60,310 nucleotides of DNA from Desulfatiglans sp. (GCA_012513605.1 JAAZBV010000075.1:1-60310); one strand, 5' to 3'; shown: positions 34,600 to 44,575, counted from the first letter of the stretch. Notes: a model not told the origin generated them from the letters alone. Program-made: numbers and translations.

Positions 34600-36042
34600 A
34601 TGAAAAAAGTATTTCAAAAGGCAGGGGTTATCGGGGCAGGTGTTATGGGCGTTAATCTTGCTGCACTACTTGTAAACTGCGGAATTGATACCTGCCTGCT
34701 TGATCTTGTGCCCCCTGCCTCTGATGAAAATAGAGATATTGCAGATAGCGCATACAGAAACAGCGTTGTGACAAGGGGGCTGGAGCGTGCAAAAAAGCTG
34801 AATCCCCCGCCATTCCTGAAGCCGGAATATGCAGAGAATGTCAGGGTTGGCAATATTGAGGATGATATTGCCCTGTTGAGCGATGCTGATATTGTTGTTG
34901 AGGCTGTAACAGAGGATATAGCTGTAAAAAGGGGTGTTTATAAAAGGATAGAGGGGGTGCTTAAACCGGGCGCTATTGTTACATCAAATACCTCTGGTAT
35001 CCCTGCATCAAGATTGTGCGAAGGGTTTTCTCCATTATTTAGAAAACATTTTTCGGTTACCCATTTTTTCAATCCCCCGAGATTAATGAAACTTGTGGAG
35101 ATTATACCGGGGCCTGAAACGCTTCCTGAGGTTACAGGTATGCTGGCGGAATTCTGTGAAGGGCGACTGGGGAAGAGTGTGGTTTTTGCAGGCGATACAC
35201 ACAATTTTACAGCAAACCGTATTGCCATGTTTACTACCCTTAATAATGTCAGGGTTATGTTAGAGCTGGGTCTATCTTTTGAGGCCATTGATGAGCTTAC
35301 CGGCACGGTTATAGGTTTTGCAAAGAGTGCTACATTAAGGACAACAGATATTGTCGGGGTTGATACGCTCATTCATGCGGCAGAAAATGTCTTTGATAAT
35401 CTGCCTCTTGATGAGAGGCGTGACCTGTTTGCTGTGCCCGATTTAATCAGGCGTATGGTTGATAAGAGGTTGTTAGGGGATAAAACAGGGAGTGGCTTTT
35501 ATAAAAAGGTCATTCACGATGATGGCACAAGACAGATACTTGTGCTGGATACAGAGAATATGACATACAGGGCAATGATGCCGGTCAGGTTTGACTCCCT
35601 CACGGCATCAAAAAGATTCCCTGATATTTCTTCAAGGATAATGACTCTTTATTATGCATCAGACACGGCAGGCATCTTTACCTTCAGGACAAGGAGTGAT
35701 GAATTTATATATGCAGCTAACCGGATACCTGAAATAGCGGGCGACATAATTACCATTGATAATGCCCTTAAATGGGGGTTTAACCGTGAAATGGGTCCAT
35801 TTGAGATGTGGGATGCAGTGGGGCCGGAACGGTCGGCAGCGCTGATGGAGGCACACGGTTACAAAATACCTTTATGGGTTAAACGCATGCTGGAAAAGGG
35901 TGTTAAAACCTTCTACACCGCTGATAATGGTAAAAGGTATCATTATGATCCTGCAACAGGCGATTACAGGGAAGATGCCAAAAAAAGATTAACCTGTGAC
36001 AGAAGAAATGGTGTAATTAAGTTGATTGAGAAATTATTATAA
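34600..36042 (+). CDS. 3-hydroxyacyl-CoA dehydrogenase domain protein lacking the hydratase half
   Basis: 480 residues. The NAD-binding Rossmann start is KAGVIGAGVMGVNLAALL; the catalytic His is in FSVTHFFNPPRLMKLVEI and the Asn in FTANRIAMF. Two C-terminal helical domains follow (GSGFYKK, then ALKWGFNREMGPFEMWDAVG). This order matches FadN-type fused proteins of about 800 residues, in which an enoyl-CoA hydratase (crotonase) domain comes next. Here the frame stops at the domain border and EF-G begins 94 nt later, so the hydratase is absent rather than frameshifted. It would oxidise a 3-hydroxyacyl-CoA to the 3-keto form in beta-oxidation. Confidence 0.87.
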   Translation: MKKVFQKAGVIGAGVMGVNLAALLVNCGIDTCLLDLVPPASDENRDIADSAYRNSVVTRGLERAKKLNPPPFLKPEYAENVRVGNIEDDIALLSDADIVVEAVTEDIAVKRGVYKRIEGVLKPGAIVTSNTSGIPASRLCEGFSPLFRKHFSVTHFFNPPRLMKLVEIIPGPETLPEVTGMLAEFCEGRLGKSVVFAGDTHNFTANRIAMFTTLNNVRVMLELGLSFEAIDELTGTVIGFAKSATLRTTDIVGVDTLIHAAENVFDNLPLDERRDLFAVPDLIRRMVDKRLLGDKTGSGFYKKVIHDDGTRQILVLDTENMTYRAMMPVRFDSLTASKRFPDISSRIMTLYYASDTAGIFTFRTRSDEFIYAANRIPEIAGDIITIDNALKWGFNREMGPFEMWDAVGPERSAALMEAHGYKIPLWVKRMLEKGVKTFYTADNGKRYHYDPATGDYREDAKKRLTCDRRNGVIKLIEKLL

Positions 36043-36136
36043 AAATAATAGAATGCTAAATCATGATTGACAAGTAGCTAATAAATAAATATAAAAGACG
36101 ATTTTTTATTTATCAAATTTTGATCAGAGGTAATAG

Positions 36137-38221
36137 ATGAAAGAGGATATACAGAAGATTAGAAATATCGGGATCAGTGCGCACATTGATTCAGGTAAAA
36201 CAACCCTCACTGAGAGGATATTATATTATACAAAGAGGATTTTCACTGTCCATGAGGTTAAGGGTAAAGATGGAGTCGGGGCTACAATGGACTCTATGGA
36301 GCTTGAAAGGGAGCGGGGTATAACCATATCTTCCGCTGCTACATACTGCGAATGGAACAGGCACAAGATCAACATTATTGATACGCCCGGCCATGTGGAT
36401 TTTACCATTGAAGTTGAAAGGGCACTAAGGGTTCTGGATGGTTCCATACTCGTATTATGTGCGGTAGGCGGTGTTCAGTCACAGACCATAACCGTTGACA
36501 GGCAGATGAACAGGTACAAGGTCCCAAGGCTTGCATTCATCAATAAGTGTGACAGGTCAGGTGCAGACCCCTTCAGGGTCTTAAAACAGATGAAAGAGAA
36601 GCTTAACCTGAATGCGGTTCTCATGCAGATACCTATCGGGCTTGAGAGTGAACTTGTTGGCGTTGTGGATCTTGTTTCCATGAAGGCCATGTATTTTGAA
36701 GGCAATTTTGGTGATGACATCAGGATTGAAGATATTCCGAATGACCTCCTGGCTGAAGCGGAAAAAAGAAGAGAAGATCTGCTGGACGCTGCCTCCATGT
36801 ATTCAGATGACCTTATGGAAGCTGTGCTTGAAGGCAAAGCTGACGATAATATGATTATCGATGCGATCAGAAAGGGTACGCTCGCAAGGGATTTAACGCC
36901 AGTATTTGTCGGGTCGGCTTATAAAAATGTTGGTGTTCAGGTTCTTCTGGATGGTGTAACAAGGTATCTGCCTTCACCGACTGAAGTTGAGAATAAAGCC
37001 CTTGACCTTGATGACAGCGAAAAGGAGATTGTTCTTGAATCAAATCCCGATGCCCCGCTTGTTGCCCTTGCATTTAAGCTTGAGGTTACACCCTATGGCC
37101 AGCTTACCTACCTGAGGATTTATCAGGGGTCAGTCAGTAAGGGTGATGATCTGGTTAATACAAGAGATAGAAAAAAACTCAAGGTTGGTAGACTTGCAAG
37201 GATGCATGCCGATGAGATGGAGGATATAACAATCGCCAGGGCAGGTGATATAGTTACCCTTTTCGGTGTGGACTGTTATTCCGGGGACACCTTTACAGAC
37301 GGCAGCATAAGGTATTCAATGACCTCTATTTATGTGCCTGAACCGGTAATATCCCTGAGTATAACTCCCAAGGATAACAAGGCAAGGATCAACATGTCAA
37401 AGGCCCTTAACCGGTTTACCAAGGAAGACCCCACATTCAGGTGCAGGGTCGATGAAGAGTCCAGCCAGACAATCATTTCCGGTATGGGTGAACTGCATCT
37501 TGATATTTATGTGGAGAGGATGAAAAGGGAATTCAGCGCTGAGGTGGAAACAGGCATGCCGCAGGTAGCATATCGTGAGGCAATATCCACAAAGTCCGAA
37601 TTCAACTATATCCACAAGAAGCAGACAGGCGGCTCAGGCCAGTACGGCAGGGTGGCGGGTTTTATGGAGCCATCTGAAAATGAGAGTTATGAGTTTGTTA
37701 ACGCCATAAAGGGCGGTGTAATCCCCACAGAATACATACCGGCAATTGACAAGGGTTTTAAACAGTGTCTTCACAAAGGGCGCCTCATTGGCTTCCCGGT
37801 AATAGGCATGAAAATAACCATAAACGACGGCCAGTATCATGCTGTTGACTCATCTGAACTGGCATTTTCACAGGCTGCTGTCGGTGCATTCAACCAGGCA
37901 TACAGCAAGGCAAAACCCATAATCCTTGAACCAATCATGAAAGTCTCTGTTGAGTGCCCTTCAGAATACCAGGGGAATGTAATGTCGTCTATTAACCAGA
38001 GAAGGGGCATGATTATAAGCTCAACCGAAGATGGCGTGTTTTCCACTATTGACTCCGAGGTGCCGCTCTCAGAGATGTTTGGTTATGCAACTATTTTGCG
38101 CTCTCTCACCCAGGGAAAGGCTGAGTTTACAATGGAATTCAGCCGGTATTCAAAGGTGCCTGAGGCAATATCAGAGGATCTTAAAAAACAGTATGCCGAA
38201 AAGGCAAGAGGAGGGAAATAA
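36137..38221 (+). CDS. fusA: Elongation factor G, spirochaete/planctomycete/delta type
   Basis: 694 residues. GTPase motifs are [18 protein letters not shown] (with Ser where classical bacterial EF-G has Ala), DTPGHVDF and NKCDRSG. Domains II-V follow, with [18 protein letters not shown] in domain III and [13 protein letters not shown] in domain IV. The HIDSGKTT form and YYTKRI context are shared with mitochondrial EF-G1 and with the spdEFG group of spirochaetes, planctomycetes and delta-proteobacteria, some members of which catalyse translocation without being the main EF-G. It is followed after 2 nt by a RecA-like ATPase gene. An ordinary EF-G in the tuf/str operon would be outside the window. 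Confidence 0.92.
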   Translation: MKEDIQKIRNIGISAHIDSGKTTLTERILYYTKRIFTVHEVKGKDGVGATMDSMELERERGITISSAATYCEWNRHKINIIDTPGHVDFTIEVERALRVLDGSILVLCAVGGVQSQTITVDRQMNRYKVPRLAFINKCDRSGADPFRVLKQMKEKLNLNAVLMQIPIGLESELVGVVDLVSMKAMYFEGNFGDDIRIEDIPNDLLAEAEKRREDLLDAASMYSDDLMEAVLEGKADDNMIIDAIRKGTLARDLTPVFVGSAYKNVGVQVLLDGVTRYLPSPTEVENKALDLDDSEKEIVLESNPDAPLVALAFKLEVTPYGQLTYLRIYQGSVSKGDDLVNTRDRKKLKVGRLARMHADEMEDITIARAGDIVTLFGVDCYSGDTFTDGSIRYSMTSIYVPEPVISLSITPKDNKARINMSKALNRFTKEDPTFRCRVDEESSQTIISGMGELHLDIYVERMKREFSAEVETGMPQVAYREAISTKSEFNYIHKKQTGGSGQYGRVAGFMEPSENESYEFVNAIKGGVIPTEYIPAIDKGFKQCLHKGRLIGFPVIGMKITINDGQYHAVDSSELAFSQAAVGAFNQAYSKAKPIILEPIMKVSVECPSEYQGNVMSSINQRRGMIISSTEDGVFSTIDSEVPLSEMFGYATILRSLTQGKAEFTMEFSRYSKVPEAISEDLKKQYAEKARGGK

Positions 38222-38223
38222 TT

Positions 38224-38919
38224 ATGAATGATTTTATTAAGGTCAGTCCTTTAAAACTGCTTGAGATGTCTTCTGGTGACGGTCTTGGCAAGGGGAACCT
38301 TGGTGTCCTGATGGCCAGGGCCGGTGTAGGCAAAACCGCGTGCCTGATCCATATCGCATTTGATATGCTTTTTAAAAAGAAGAGGCTTGTGCATGTTTCA
38401 CTTGAGGATACCCCTGAAAAGGTTAAGTCATATTATCAGGTTATTTTCTCTGATCTCATAAAGGCCCTTGGCACAAATGATGACACAGAAGGGCGTATGC
38501 TTTTTGAAAGAAACAGGATGATACTTGCCTACCTGCATAAGAGTTTTGAGATAAAACGGCTCAGGGCAAACCTTGAAAACCTTAAGAGCCAGATAGACTT
38601 TGTTCCTGACATTCTTATTGTTGACGGGCTTGATTTTGAAAAGGTTGATGCTGAAATTATGCAGGAATTTAAAAAGGTTGCTGAGGATTTTGATGTAGAG
38701 ATATGGTTTTCAGCCCTTTCTCACAGGCATATCACTGAGAAGAATGAAAAGGGGACACCCTATCCATGCAGCAGGGTTGATGAATTTTTAAGCGTTATAA
38801 TCCAGCTTGAGACCGGTGAATCAGGCATCCTATTAAAGCTTGTCAAGGATCATGATTATAAGCTCAGCGTCGATTCATCCATTCGTCTTGATCCCAATAC
38901 ATTTCTTGCCACTACCTAA
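38224..38919 (+). CDS. RecA/KaiC-like P-loop ATPase of unknown role, coupled to EF-G
   Basis: 231 residues. Walker A is LMARAGVGKTACL at about residues 30-42. Walker B is DILIVDGLDF near 137. The strand order and a HVSLEDTPEKV segment after beta-2 fit the RecA/KaiC/DnaB superfamily rather than a transporter. There is no second domain, so it is a minimal ATPase. It begins 2 nt after the fusA stop, so translation of the two is coupled. The task is unknown; the placement hints at translation or ribosome-linked function. I would not name it further. Confidence 0.7.
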   Translation: MNDFIKVSPLKLLEMSSGDGLGKGNLGVLMARAGVGKTACLIHIAFDMLFKKKRLVHVSLEDTPEKVKSYYQVIFSDLIKALGTNDDTEGRMLFERNRMILAYLHKSFEIKRLRANLENLKSQIDFVPDILIVDGLDFEKVDAEIMQEFKKVAEDFDVEIWFSALSHRHITEKNEKGTPYPCSRVDEFLSVIIQLETGESGILLKLVKDHDYKLSVDSSIRLDPNTFLATT

Positions 38920-38950
38920 TTGATTTTTAATTTATACCGTGTTTATATTA

Positions 38951-38984
38951 ACCCTGCTTTTAAAAAAGCGGGGTTTCTTTTTTC
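38951..38984 (+). terminator. Rho-independent terminator of the fusA unit
   Basis: ACCCTGCTTTT pairs with AAAAGCGGGGT (one U-G pair) and is followed by TTTCTTTTTT. It lies 32 nt after the P-loop ATPase stop and ends the plus-strand unit. Confidence 0.85.
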
Positions 38985-39021
38985 ATATCGATAACATTTA
39001 TTATTTTAGGGTTATAAACGA

Positions 39022-40257
39022 TTGCCAGTCATTAAAGAGAAAAATATCCTTAAAACTATTGTAAGCAGGCGAATGCTTGTTTCGCTTATCATGGGATTTT
39101 CATGCGGTGTTCCTCTTCTTTTGACTATGGGCGTTATGCAGGCATGGATGAAGGATGAAAATATCGACCTTACACTGATTGGCCTTGTAAATCTCGTACA
39201 GGTTCCCTATACATGGAAATTCATCTGGGCGCCAATAGTTGACAGGTACCGCCTTCCGCTCCTGGGAAGAAGGAGGGGGTGGCTCCTGATATCACAGGTG
39301 TGCCTGATGCTCTCCATTATCGGGCTTGGTTTTTCAAATCCTGGTAATAAGCTGATCCTGATGATGTTTACAGCAATGCTTGTGGCCTTTTTCAGCGCCA
39401 CTCAGGATATTGTTGTTGATGCATACAGAAGAGAGGATCTTCCTGATGAAGAGCTTGGACTCGGGTCATCTCTCTATATGTCAGGCTACCGGTTTGGAAA
39501 CATGCTTGCATCAGGCGGGGGTCTTATCATGGCCGACTACATGTCATGGCCGGCAGTCTATTCTATTATGGCGCTCTGTATGCTTATCGGCATCATTACA
39601 ACCCTTTTTACCCCTGAACCAGAAACTGCCGCTGGAACACCGACCACATTAAAGGCTGCGGTTATTGATCCCTTTGTTGAGTATTTTAAACGCAGCGGGG
39701 CCATATGGATGCTTGCCTTCATCCTCCTCTACAAGGTTGGAGACATGATGGCGAGCGCTATAACAACACCATTTTACATGGATATAGGTTTTTCCAAGAC
39801 AGAAATAGGTACGGTGGTAAAACTTTTTGGCGTATGGGCAATAATTGCCGGTGCTATTATCGGCGGCACAACCATTGTAAAGCTTGGTATTAACAGGAGT
39901 CTCTGGATATTCGGTTTTCTGCAGGCCATCTCAACTGCGGGTTTTGCAATACTGGCAAGGGTCGGGCACAATATATTTGCACTTTCAGGGGTTATTGCCT
40001 TTGAAAACCTGTCAATGGGTATGGGTACAGCGGCTTTTCTGGCCTTTATGGCCTATATTACAGATAAAAGGTTTACAGCCACCCAGTATGCCCTTCTCTC
40101 AAGCCTTATGGCTGTACCCCGTGTTATTATCTCTGCACCAACCGGTTACCTTGCAAAGGTCATGGGCTGGGAATCATTTTTTATCTTATGCACCCTGATT
40201 GCTATCCCGGGGATGCTCCTGCTCCTGAAATTTGCCCCATGGAATGAAGATAAATAG
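39022..40257 (+). CDS. AmpG-like major facilitator transporter
   Basis: 411 residues with about 12 transmembrane helices. The AmpG pattern is visible near the N-terminus: MGFSCGVPLLLTMGVMQAWM, then PYTWKFIWAPIVDRYRLP and GRRRGWLLISQV, and ATQDIVVDAYRRE in helix 4. AmpG imports anhydro-muropeptides for cell-wall recycling; paralogues carry other solutes, for example the Fe-siderophore type. The start is TTG with AGGG 12 nt upstream, as no ATG fits. It is convergent with a FemX-like gene, another peptidoglycan-linked enzyme. Confidence 0.85.
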   Translation: MPVIKEKNILKTIVSRRMLVSLIMGFSCGVPLLLTMGVMQAWMKDENIDLTLIGLVNLVQVPYTWKFIWAPIVDRYRLPLLGRRRGWLLISQVCLMLSIIGLGFSNPGNKLILMMFTAMLVAFFSATQDIVVDAYRREDLPDEELGLGSSLYMSGYRFGNMLASGGGLIMADYMSWPAVYSIMALCMLIGIITTLFTPEPETAAGTPTTLKAAVIDPFVEYFKRSGAIWMLAFILLYKVGDMMASAITTPFYMDIGFSKTEIGTVVKLFGVWAIIAGAIIGGTTIVKLGINRSLWIFGFLQAISTAGFAILARVGHNIFALSGVIAFENLSMGMGTAAFLAFMAYITDKRFTATQYALLSSLMAVPRVIISAPTGYLAKVMGWESFFILCTLIAIPGMLLLLKFAPWNEDK

Positions 40258-40269
40258 AGAAGCAGCCTT

Positions 40270-41352
40270 TTAAAAACCCTTTACCTGATCCATTGTTTCG
40301 ATACTCCTGAAACGCTTATATTCAGCTCCTTTCACCGGGTAATCCCATGTTCCGGCCCTGTGAACAATATATCCGCCAAAACCCGATTTAAATCTGTACA
40401 TCCCGTAAAATGGATGTTTGGGATCATTCGAAGGAGGAATTGCGCCCATATCATAAGTAAGGCACCCCCTTGATTTGGCGAGAAGAATTGCATCCCACTG
40501 AACAGCATATGAGGCCATCAGGTTCCGTTTATGATTTGCAGATGCCCCAAACAGATAGGTTGCTGTTGTGCCTGAGATGGCCACTATGGCCCCTGCAAGT
40601 ATGTCACCTTCATGTTCAGCTAAAAGAAAGTAGATCTCAGGTGAGTGCGGGTCACAATCAAGGGCCATAAACAGGGCATAAAATTTGTTGTAATCACATA
40701 CAGTAAACCTGTTTCTTTCAGCCGTCTGTCTATAGAGTTCATAAAATTCTGCGAGCTTTAATATGGATGCCTTAAAAACCCTTACCCCCTTTCTTTTTGA
40801 AAGACCTGTATTATATCTGGTTTTGCTTTTCATCCTGGCATAGATCCGCTCTGTATCCTCTGTGAGGTCTACAAGTACTGTATCAGCTACTGTCAGATCA
40901 AATGCAGCCTTTCTGATGTTCCACCTTGTTGTCCCATAGTTCATCCTCAGTTCGCGGAGTCTTGATTCAGGGCGGTTAATAAAAACATTCTCTGACGAAT
41001 GGTTGCCTTCCTGCTCATAATATTGGTCAGACCATGGAAGATCATATCGTATAAAGGCTGTTTCAGTGCCCAGGTGCCTTAATAATTTCTCTGACAGCTC
41101 TTCCAGAAACAGGCCATATTTTTCCGGTTCAGGGCCATGCTCAGGCCCCTGCGGGATATAGGCGGCAGATATATTGCTGCCTATATCCTTTGTGAGAACA
41201 AGGATATCCCCGAACCTGTCACGGAGGGCAAGATCAAAGGCTAGGGGCCTCCACCCCAGCCATTTTTTTACCTGACCCCAGTAACCTGTCTGATAGAGTA
41301 TATCAGTGGGGATAAGTTCATTTGATCTTTTTGGTATTAATTCTATATTCAT
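40270..41352 (-). CDS. FemX/FemAB-type peptidoglycan peptidyltransferase
   Basis: 360 residues with the double-GNAT fold of FemX/MurM enzymes. N-terminal ILYQTGYWGQVKKWLGWRPLAF is the family start. The middle has MKSKTRYNTGLSKRKGVRVF, the helical region between GNAT domains, and the second GNAT has YFLLAEHEGDILAGAIV and ATYLFGASANHKRNLMASYA with WDAI. The C-terminus (YDMGAIPPSNDPKHPFYGMYRFKSGF contains the typical glycine-rich end, here given only as landmarks) is standard. Such enzymes add amino acids from aminoacyl-tRNA to lipid II. Related proteins exist that act on other substrates. Confidence 0.8.
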   Translation of the reverse strand: MNIELIPKRSNELIPTDILYQTGYWGQVKKWLGWRPLAFDLALRDRFGDILVLTKDIGSNISAAYIPQGPEHGPEPEKYGLFLEELSEKLLRHLGTETAFIRYDLPWSDQYYEQEGNHSSENVFINRPESRLRELRMNYGTTRWNIRKAAFDLTVADTVLVDLTEDTERIYARMKSKTRYNTGLSKRKGVRVFKASILKLAEFYELYRQTAERNRFTVCDYNKFYALFMALDCDPHSPEIYFLLAEHEGDILAGAIVAISGTTATYLFGASANHKRNLMASYAVQWDAILLAKSRGCLTYDMGAIPPSNDPKHPFYGMYRFKSGFGGYIVHRAGTWDYPVKGAEYKRFRSIETMDQVKGF

Positions 41353-41432
41353 GGCATAAGCATCCTTTTAATCAGCCTTAGCTATTATGCACGTTTCATA
41401 ACATTAAGCTTTTCCATAAAAATACCGACTGA

Positions 41433-41852
41433 TCATTTTTTTTTCTTTTTCCCATTTAATGTTTCAGGGCGTTGGATGACACTGTCAATCTTCAACCGTT
41501 TTTTGCATAATGGCACTCTCCATTCAACTATGTCACCAACCCTGTAACCCAGGACTGCTGAGCCGACCGGCGCCAGTATGGAGATTTTTTTGTCATCAAG
41601 GTCTGCATTCTCAGGGAATACTAGTGCAAATGTCATCTGCTGTTTTGAATCAAGGTCAATAACAGTTACCTCGGAATTCATGATCACAACATCATCAGGC
41701 ACATCGATATCATCCACAATATCTGCCCTGTCCAGGTCATCCAGGAGCCTTTCAATGTTTTCCCTCTGCTGGCTGTTTTTCTGGAGTGCTGCATCCAGAA
41801 CAGGTTCAAGTCTCTCTATGTCTTTTTCAGTGATATATATTTTGTTTTCCAT
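41433..41852 (-). CDS. GreA/GreB-fold protein, Rnk-like
   Basis: 139 residues. An N-terminal helical hairpin (YITEKDIERLEPVLDAALQ) is followed by a FKBP-like C-terminal domain (VIMNSEVTVIDLDSKQQMTF, then ISILAPVGSAVLGYRVGDIV). The hairpin is short compared with GreA, as in Rnk, which binds RNA polymerase but lacks RNA cleavage activity. The acidic tip residues typical of GreA are not obvious. It is in line with a degenerate receiver gene 32 nt upstream and probably regulates transcription. Confidence 0.82.
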   Translation of the reverse strand: MENKIYITEKDIERLEPVLDAALQKNSQQRENIERLLDDLDRADIVDDIDVPDDVVIMNSEVTVIDLDSKQQMTFALVFPENADLDDKKISILAPVGSAVLGYRVGDIVEWRVPLCKKRLKIDSVIQRPETLNGKKKKK

Positions 41853-41884
41853 TTTTCAGTTCTGCGCCTCCGGTTTATTGAACA

Positions 41885-42277
41885 TTAAATATTATAAAAA
41901 AAATCTTTGCTGCCTGTTTGCTCTTTCACAGAAATAAAATCCAAAAGAGACCTCAAATCTTCAGCCACGATTGGTCTTACCATATAATACAGTATGCCCC
42001 TTTTTCGTATCCGGGATTCCATTTCCCTTGAGTTCTTACCTGTCATTGCCACTATCAGGGAGTCAGCAGAACTCTCTTTTAATTTTGAAATCAGGTCCTC
42101 TCCCTTTATGTCAGGAAGATTGATCTCCATAATAACAAGGTCACAGGGCTTTTTTTTAAAGGCTTTTAATGCATCATTGCCACTGATGCAGCGTAATACC
42201 TCGTATCCCCATCCTGTAAGCAGTTCGCCGACTGAAATACCGGGAGAGTCATCATTTTCAACAACAAGTATCTTCAT
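41885..42277 (-). CDS. Degenerate receiver-domain protein (phosphosite Asp replaced by Glu)
   Basis: 130 residues, a single receiver fold. VVENDDSPG supplies the acidic residues of the metal site. The phosphoacceptor position reads CDLVIMEINLPDIKG, with Glu51 where Asp is expected, and the conserved Lys is Arg (YYMVRPIVAE). Thr is kept in VAMTGKNS. Glu can imitate aspartyl phosphate, so the protein could be locked in an active-like state. There is no output domain. It lies upstream of the Rnk-like gene on the same strand, and its ATG is 328 nt from the end of the sigma-54 activator gene. Confidence 0.85.
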   Translation of the reverse strand: MKILVVENDDSPGISVGELLTGWGYEVLRCISGNDALKAFKKKPCDLVIMEINLPDIKGEDLISKLKESSADSLIVAMTGKNSREMESRIRKRGILYYMVRPIVAEDLRSLLDFISVKEQTGSKDFFYNI

Positions 42278-42604
42278 CTTTAAAACCTGCCTTTACGCTT
42301 TATATGAGCAGACAAAACATCCATTTTCCCGGTTTAAAAGAAATATGCAGGCATAAAAGTTATATTCCTCTCACCTGTATGTGAGTGTATTGTCGCATAT
42401 GCATATAAAGGAGAGCAATTTGTATGCCTGACCTCTTTAAAGCACCTAACTACTTGATATGACGTGTAATAATGACAAAACCGAAATGGGACGGGCATGT
42501 TGACATTATAAAAAAGGGCGATATGGCCCGTTTAACAGGTTATGTTTATATAACTAATTGAATTAATAATAAAAGATAATATGGGCGTAATAGCCCTAAA
42601 TGGG
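42278..42604. other. 327-bp intergenic region with small GC-rich hairpins
   Basis: No gene was found. It holds short hairpins: GGGC/GCCC around a six-base loop near 42514 and ATAGCCC/GGGCTAT at 42589-42607, the second overlapping the stop of the sigma-54 activator gene. The A/T-rich segment before 42278 should contain the promoter of the receiver/Rnk pair. I saw no good -24/-12 match. Confidence 0.4.
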
Positions 42605-44410
42605 CTATATTAGCTCGTACCTTTTTATTTTTCTAAAGAGAGCCCTTCTGGAGATACCGAGCGACTGTGCGGAGATGCTCCTGTTCCACTGATTTTGCTC
42701 AAGGATCTTTTTTATGGTGTTTTTTTCAATCTCTTCCAGGGTCTCCCCGGCCATATTATAGCTTTTGTCCTCAATTGCCTGAGCAGTGTCGGCACTCTTC
42801 GTGAAATCCCAGCGGCCAACACTCAGATAGCGCCGTATTACATTCTGCAATTCCCTGATATTCCCGGGCCATGCATAATTCACCATTGAGTCCATTACCT
42901 TTGAAGGGATGGCCGGTTTTTTTCCACCCACTGTGAATAGTGTAAGAAAGTGGTCAACCAGTAGAGGGATATCCTCCAGCCTATCTCTTAAAGGCGGCAG
43001 TTTTATCGGGATAACATGAATGCGGTAAAAAAAATCTTCGCGCATATCACCTTTTTTAATAAGCTCTGTAAGGTTTCTATTGGTGGCAGCAATAACGCGG
43101 AAGTTGGATTTTTTAGACCGGTTGCTGCCGACAGGCATATAGTCTTTACCATCAATGGCGCGTAAAAGTTTGATCTGCATATTGAGGGAGAGTTCTCCCA
43201 GTTCATCAAGGAAAAGTGTGCCATGGTCTGCAATATCAAGATATCCCATTTTATCGGAATAGGCCCCTGTAAACGAACCTTTTTTGTGGCCGAAGAATTC
43301 GCTCTCAAGAAGGTTTTCCGGTATTGCGCCGCAGTTGACAGTAACAAACTCCTTTTCATGTCTGGAACTCAAATCGTGGATAGCCCTTGCTACCAACTCT
43401 TTTCCTGTCCCTGATTCACCAAGTATGGTCACGTTATTGTCTGTTGCAGAGGCCTTTAGTATTAGTTCATACACCCCCTGCATGGCAAGGCTTTTACCGA
43501 TGATATCCCTGAATCTGTAACGCTCCTTCATGGATGATCTCAGATGGATATTTTCCTGCCTCAGTGCCTCCGCCTCCTCTTTTATTGATTTCTCGCGGTT
43601 CATCCTCTCTGTGCAATCCCGTACTGTGATAAGGATGGCCCTCTTTCCCTTGAACCATATTGAAACCCGCTCTCCCTCTATCCAGAATTCCTTTCCATCT
43701 GCTGTAACACACCTGGTGGCAAATTTTTTTTCAATATCTGAGTAGCCGGCATCAGATATAAATATATTTTTATCAAACCGGATAACCCCTTTTTTAACAA
43801 TATCACTGATATTATCCGGTTTCAGATTCTTTTTTACCGCAAGGCCAAACAATTCAATAAAGGCAGTGTTTGCAAAAATTATTTTCTCTCCACGCACAAG
43901 GGCCAACCCGTCACTTATGTGCTGGGCAGTGATCCGATAGAGCTCCTCGCTCTCCTGCAATGATTTCTCAGCCAGTTTTGTCATAACTATTTTACTGATC
44001 TTTTCCGCTATTACCTCAGCCAGTTTTACCTCTTCCCTGATAAAGGGGCCATGAAAAGAGGGCGGCTTCTCTTCATAATAGTATATTTCAAGGATTCCTT
44101 TTTCTTTTTGACCGGCGGCAAATTCCTTTGAAAGCCTCCACTCGGTCTCTGTAAAACTGGCGCTCATATAGTGGCGTTTTCCCAGGATGATCCTGGCGCA
44201 GGTGATCTCAGGGTACTGCCAGGCAGCAGGGATGGCATTGACTGTACCCTGAAGCACATCATCAAGCTTTGTCCCCGGCTTTTCAAACAGCTCGGAGATA
44301 TTATACAGGCAGTTCAACTCCTTGACCCTCTCCTCAAGGTGATATGATACCCTGTTGAGTATATCTTTATTTTTCCCTTCCTTTTTTGTCTTTAAATTCT
44401 TTTTTTCCAT
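42605..44410 (-). CDS. Sigma-54-dependent activator with GAF-like and PAS sensor domains
   Basis: 601 residues. The N-terminus is coiled (LEERVKELNCLYNISELFEK) and leads into a GAF-like domain to about 160, then a PAS domain (about 165-285, ITAQHISDGLALVRGEKIIF). The AAA+ core has Walker A GESGTGKELVARAIH, the loop GSFTGA (Ser in place of the usual Ala), Walker B TLFLDELGELS and the arginine-finger region REDFFYRI. The C-terminal Fis-type HTH is EQNQWNRSISAQSLGISRRA. It lacks a receiver domain, so it senses its signal directly through GAF/PAS. Target genes are unknown. Confidence 0.93.
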   Translation of the reverse strand: MEKKNLKTKKEGKNKDILNRVSYHLEERVKELNCLYNISELFEKPGTKLDDVLQGTVNAIPAAWQYPEITCARIILGKRHYMSASFTETEWRLSKEFAAGQKEKGILEIYYYEEKPPSFHGPFIREEVKLAEVIAEKISKIVMTKLAEKSLQESEELYRITAQHISDGLALVRGEKIIFANTAFIELFGLAVKKNLKPDNISDIVKKGVIRFDKNIFISDAGYSDIEKKFATRCVTADGKEFWIEGERVSIWFKGKRAILITVRDCTERMNREKSIKEEAEALRQENIHLRSSMKERYRFRDIIGKSLAMQGVYELILKASATDNNVTILGESGTGKELVARAIHDLSSRHEKEFVTVNCGAIPENLLESEFFGHKKGSFTGAYSDKMGYLDIADHGTLFLDELGELSLNMQIKLLRAIDGKDYMPVGSNRSKKSNFRVIAATNRNLTELIKKGDMREDFFYRIHVIPIKLPPLRDRLEDIPLLVDHFLTLFTVGGKKPAIPSKVMDSMVNYAWPGNIRELQNVIRRYLSVGRWDFTKSADTAQAIEDKSYNMAGETLEEIEKNTIKKILEQNQWNRSISAQSLGISRRALFRKIKRYELI

Positions 44411-44575
44411 AGTGCCTTAATGAATGAACAGTCTGCATAAAATATTTTTTTCTCTTATACCAGAATGGCTTTAAAAGTGAAATGAGTAAAAACATATGTT
44501 CGGTTGCATAATTAAGCTTATAATGTTAAACCTCTAATACCTGAACAGGGGAATTCCATATGAAAGGTGAAATCT

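Noticed and set aside
36137-38221. EF-G with HIDSGKTT as a novel elongation factor
   Set aside because: The sequence form matches the known spirochaete/planctomycete/delta group, so only its pairing with the ATPase is noted as unusual.
42605-44410. The sigma-54 activator as PilR, partner of the PilS-like kinase
   Set aside because: It has GAF-like and PAS domains and no receiver domain, so it cannot accept phosphate from PilS in the known way.
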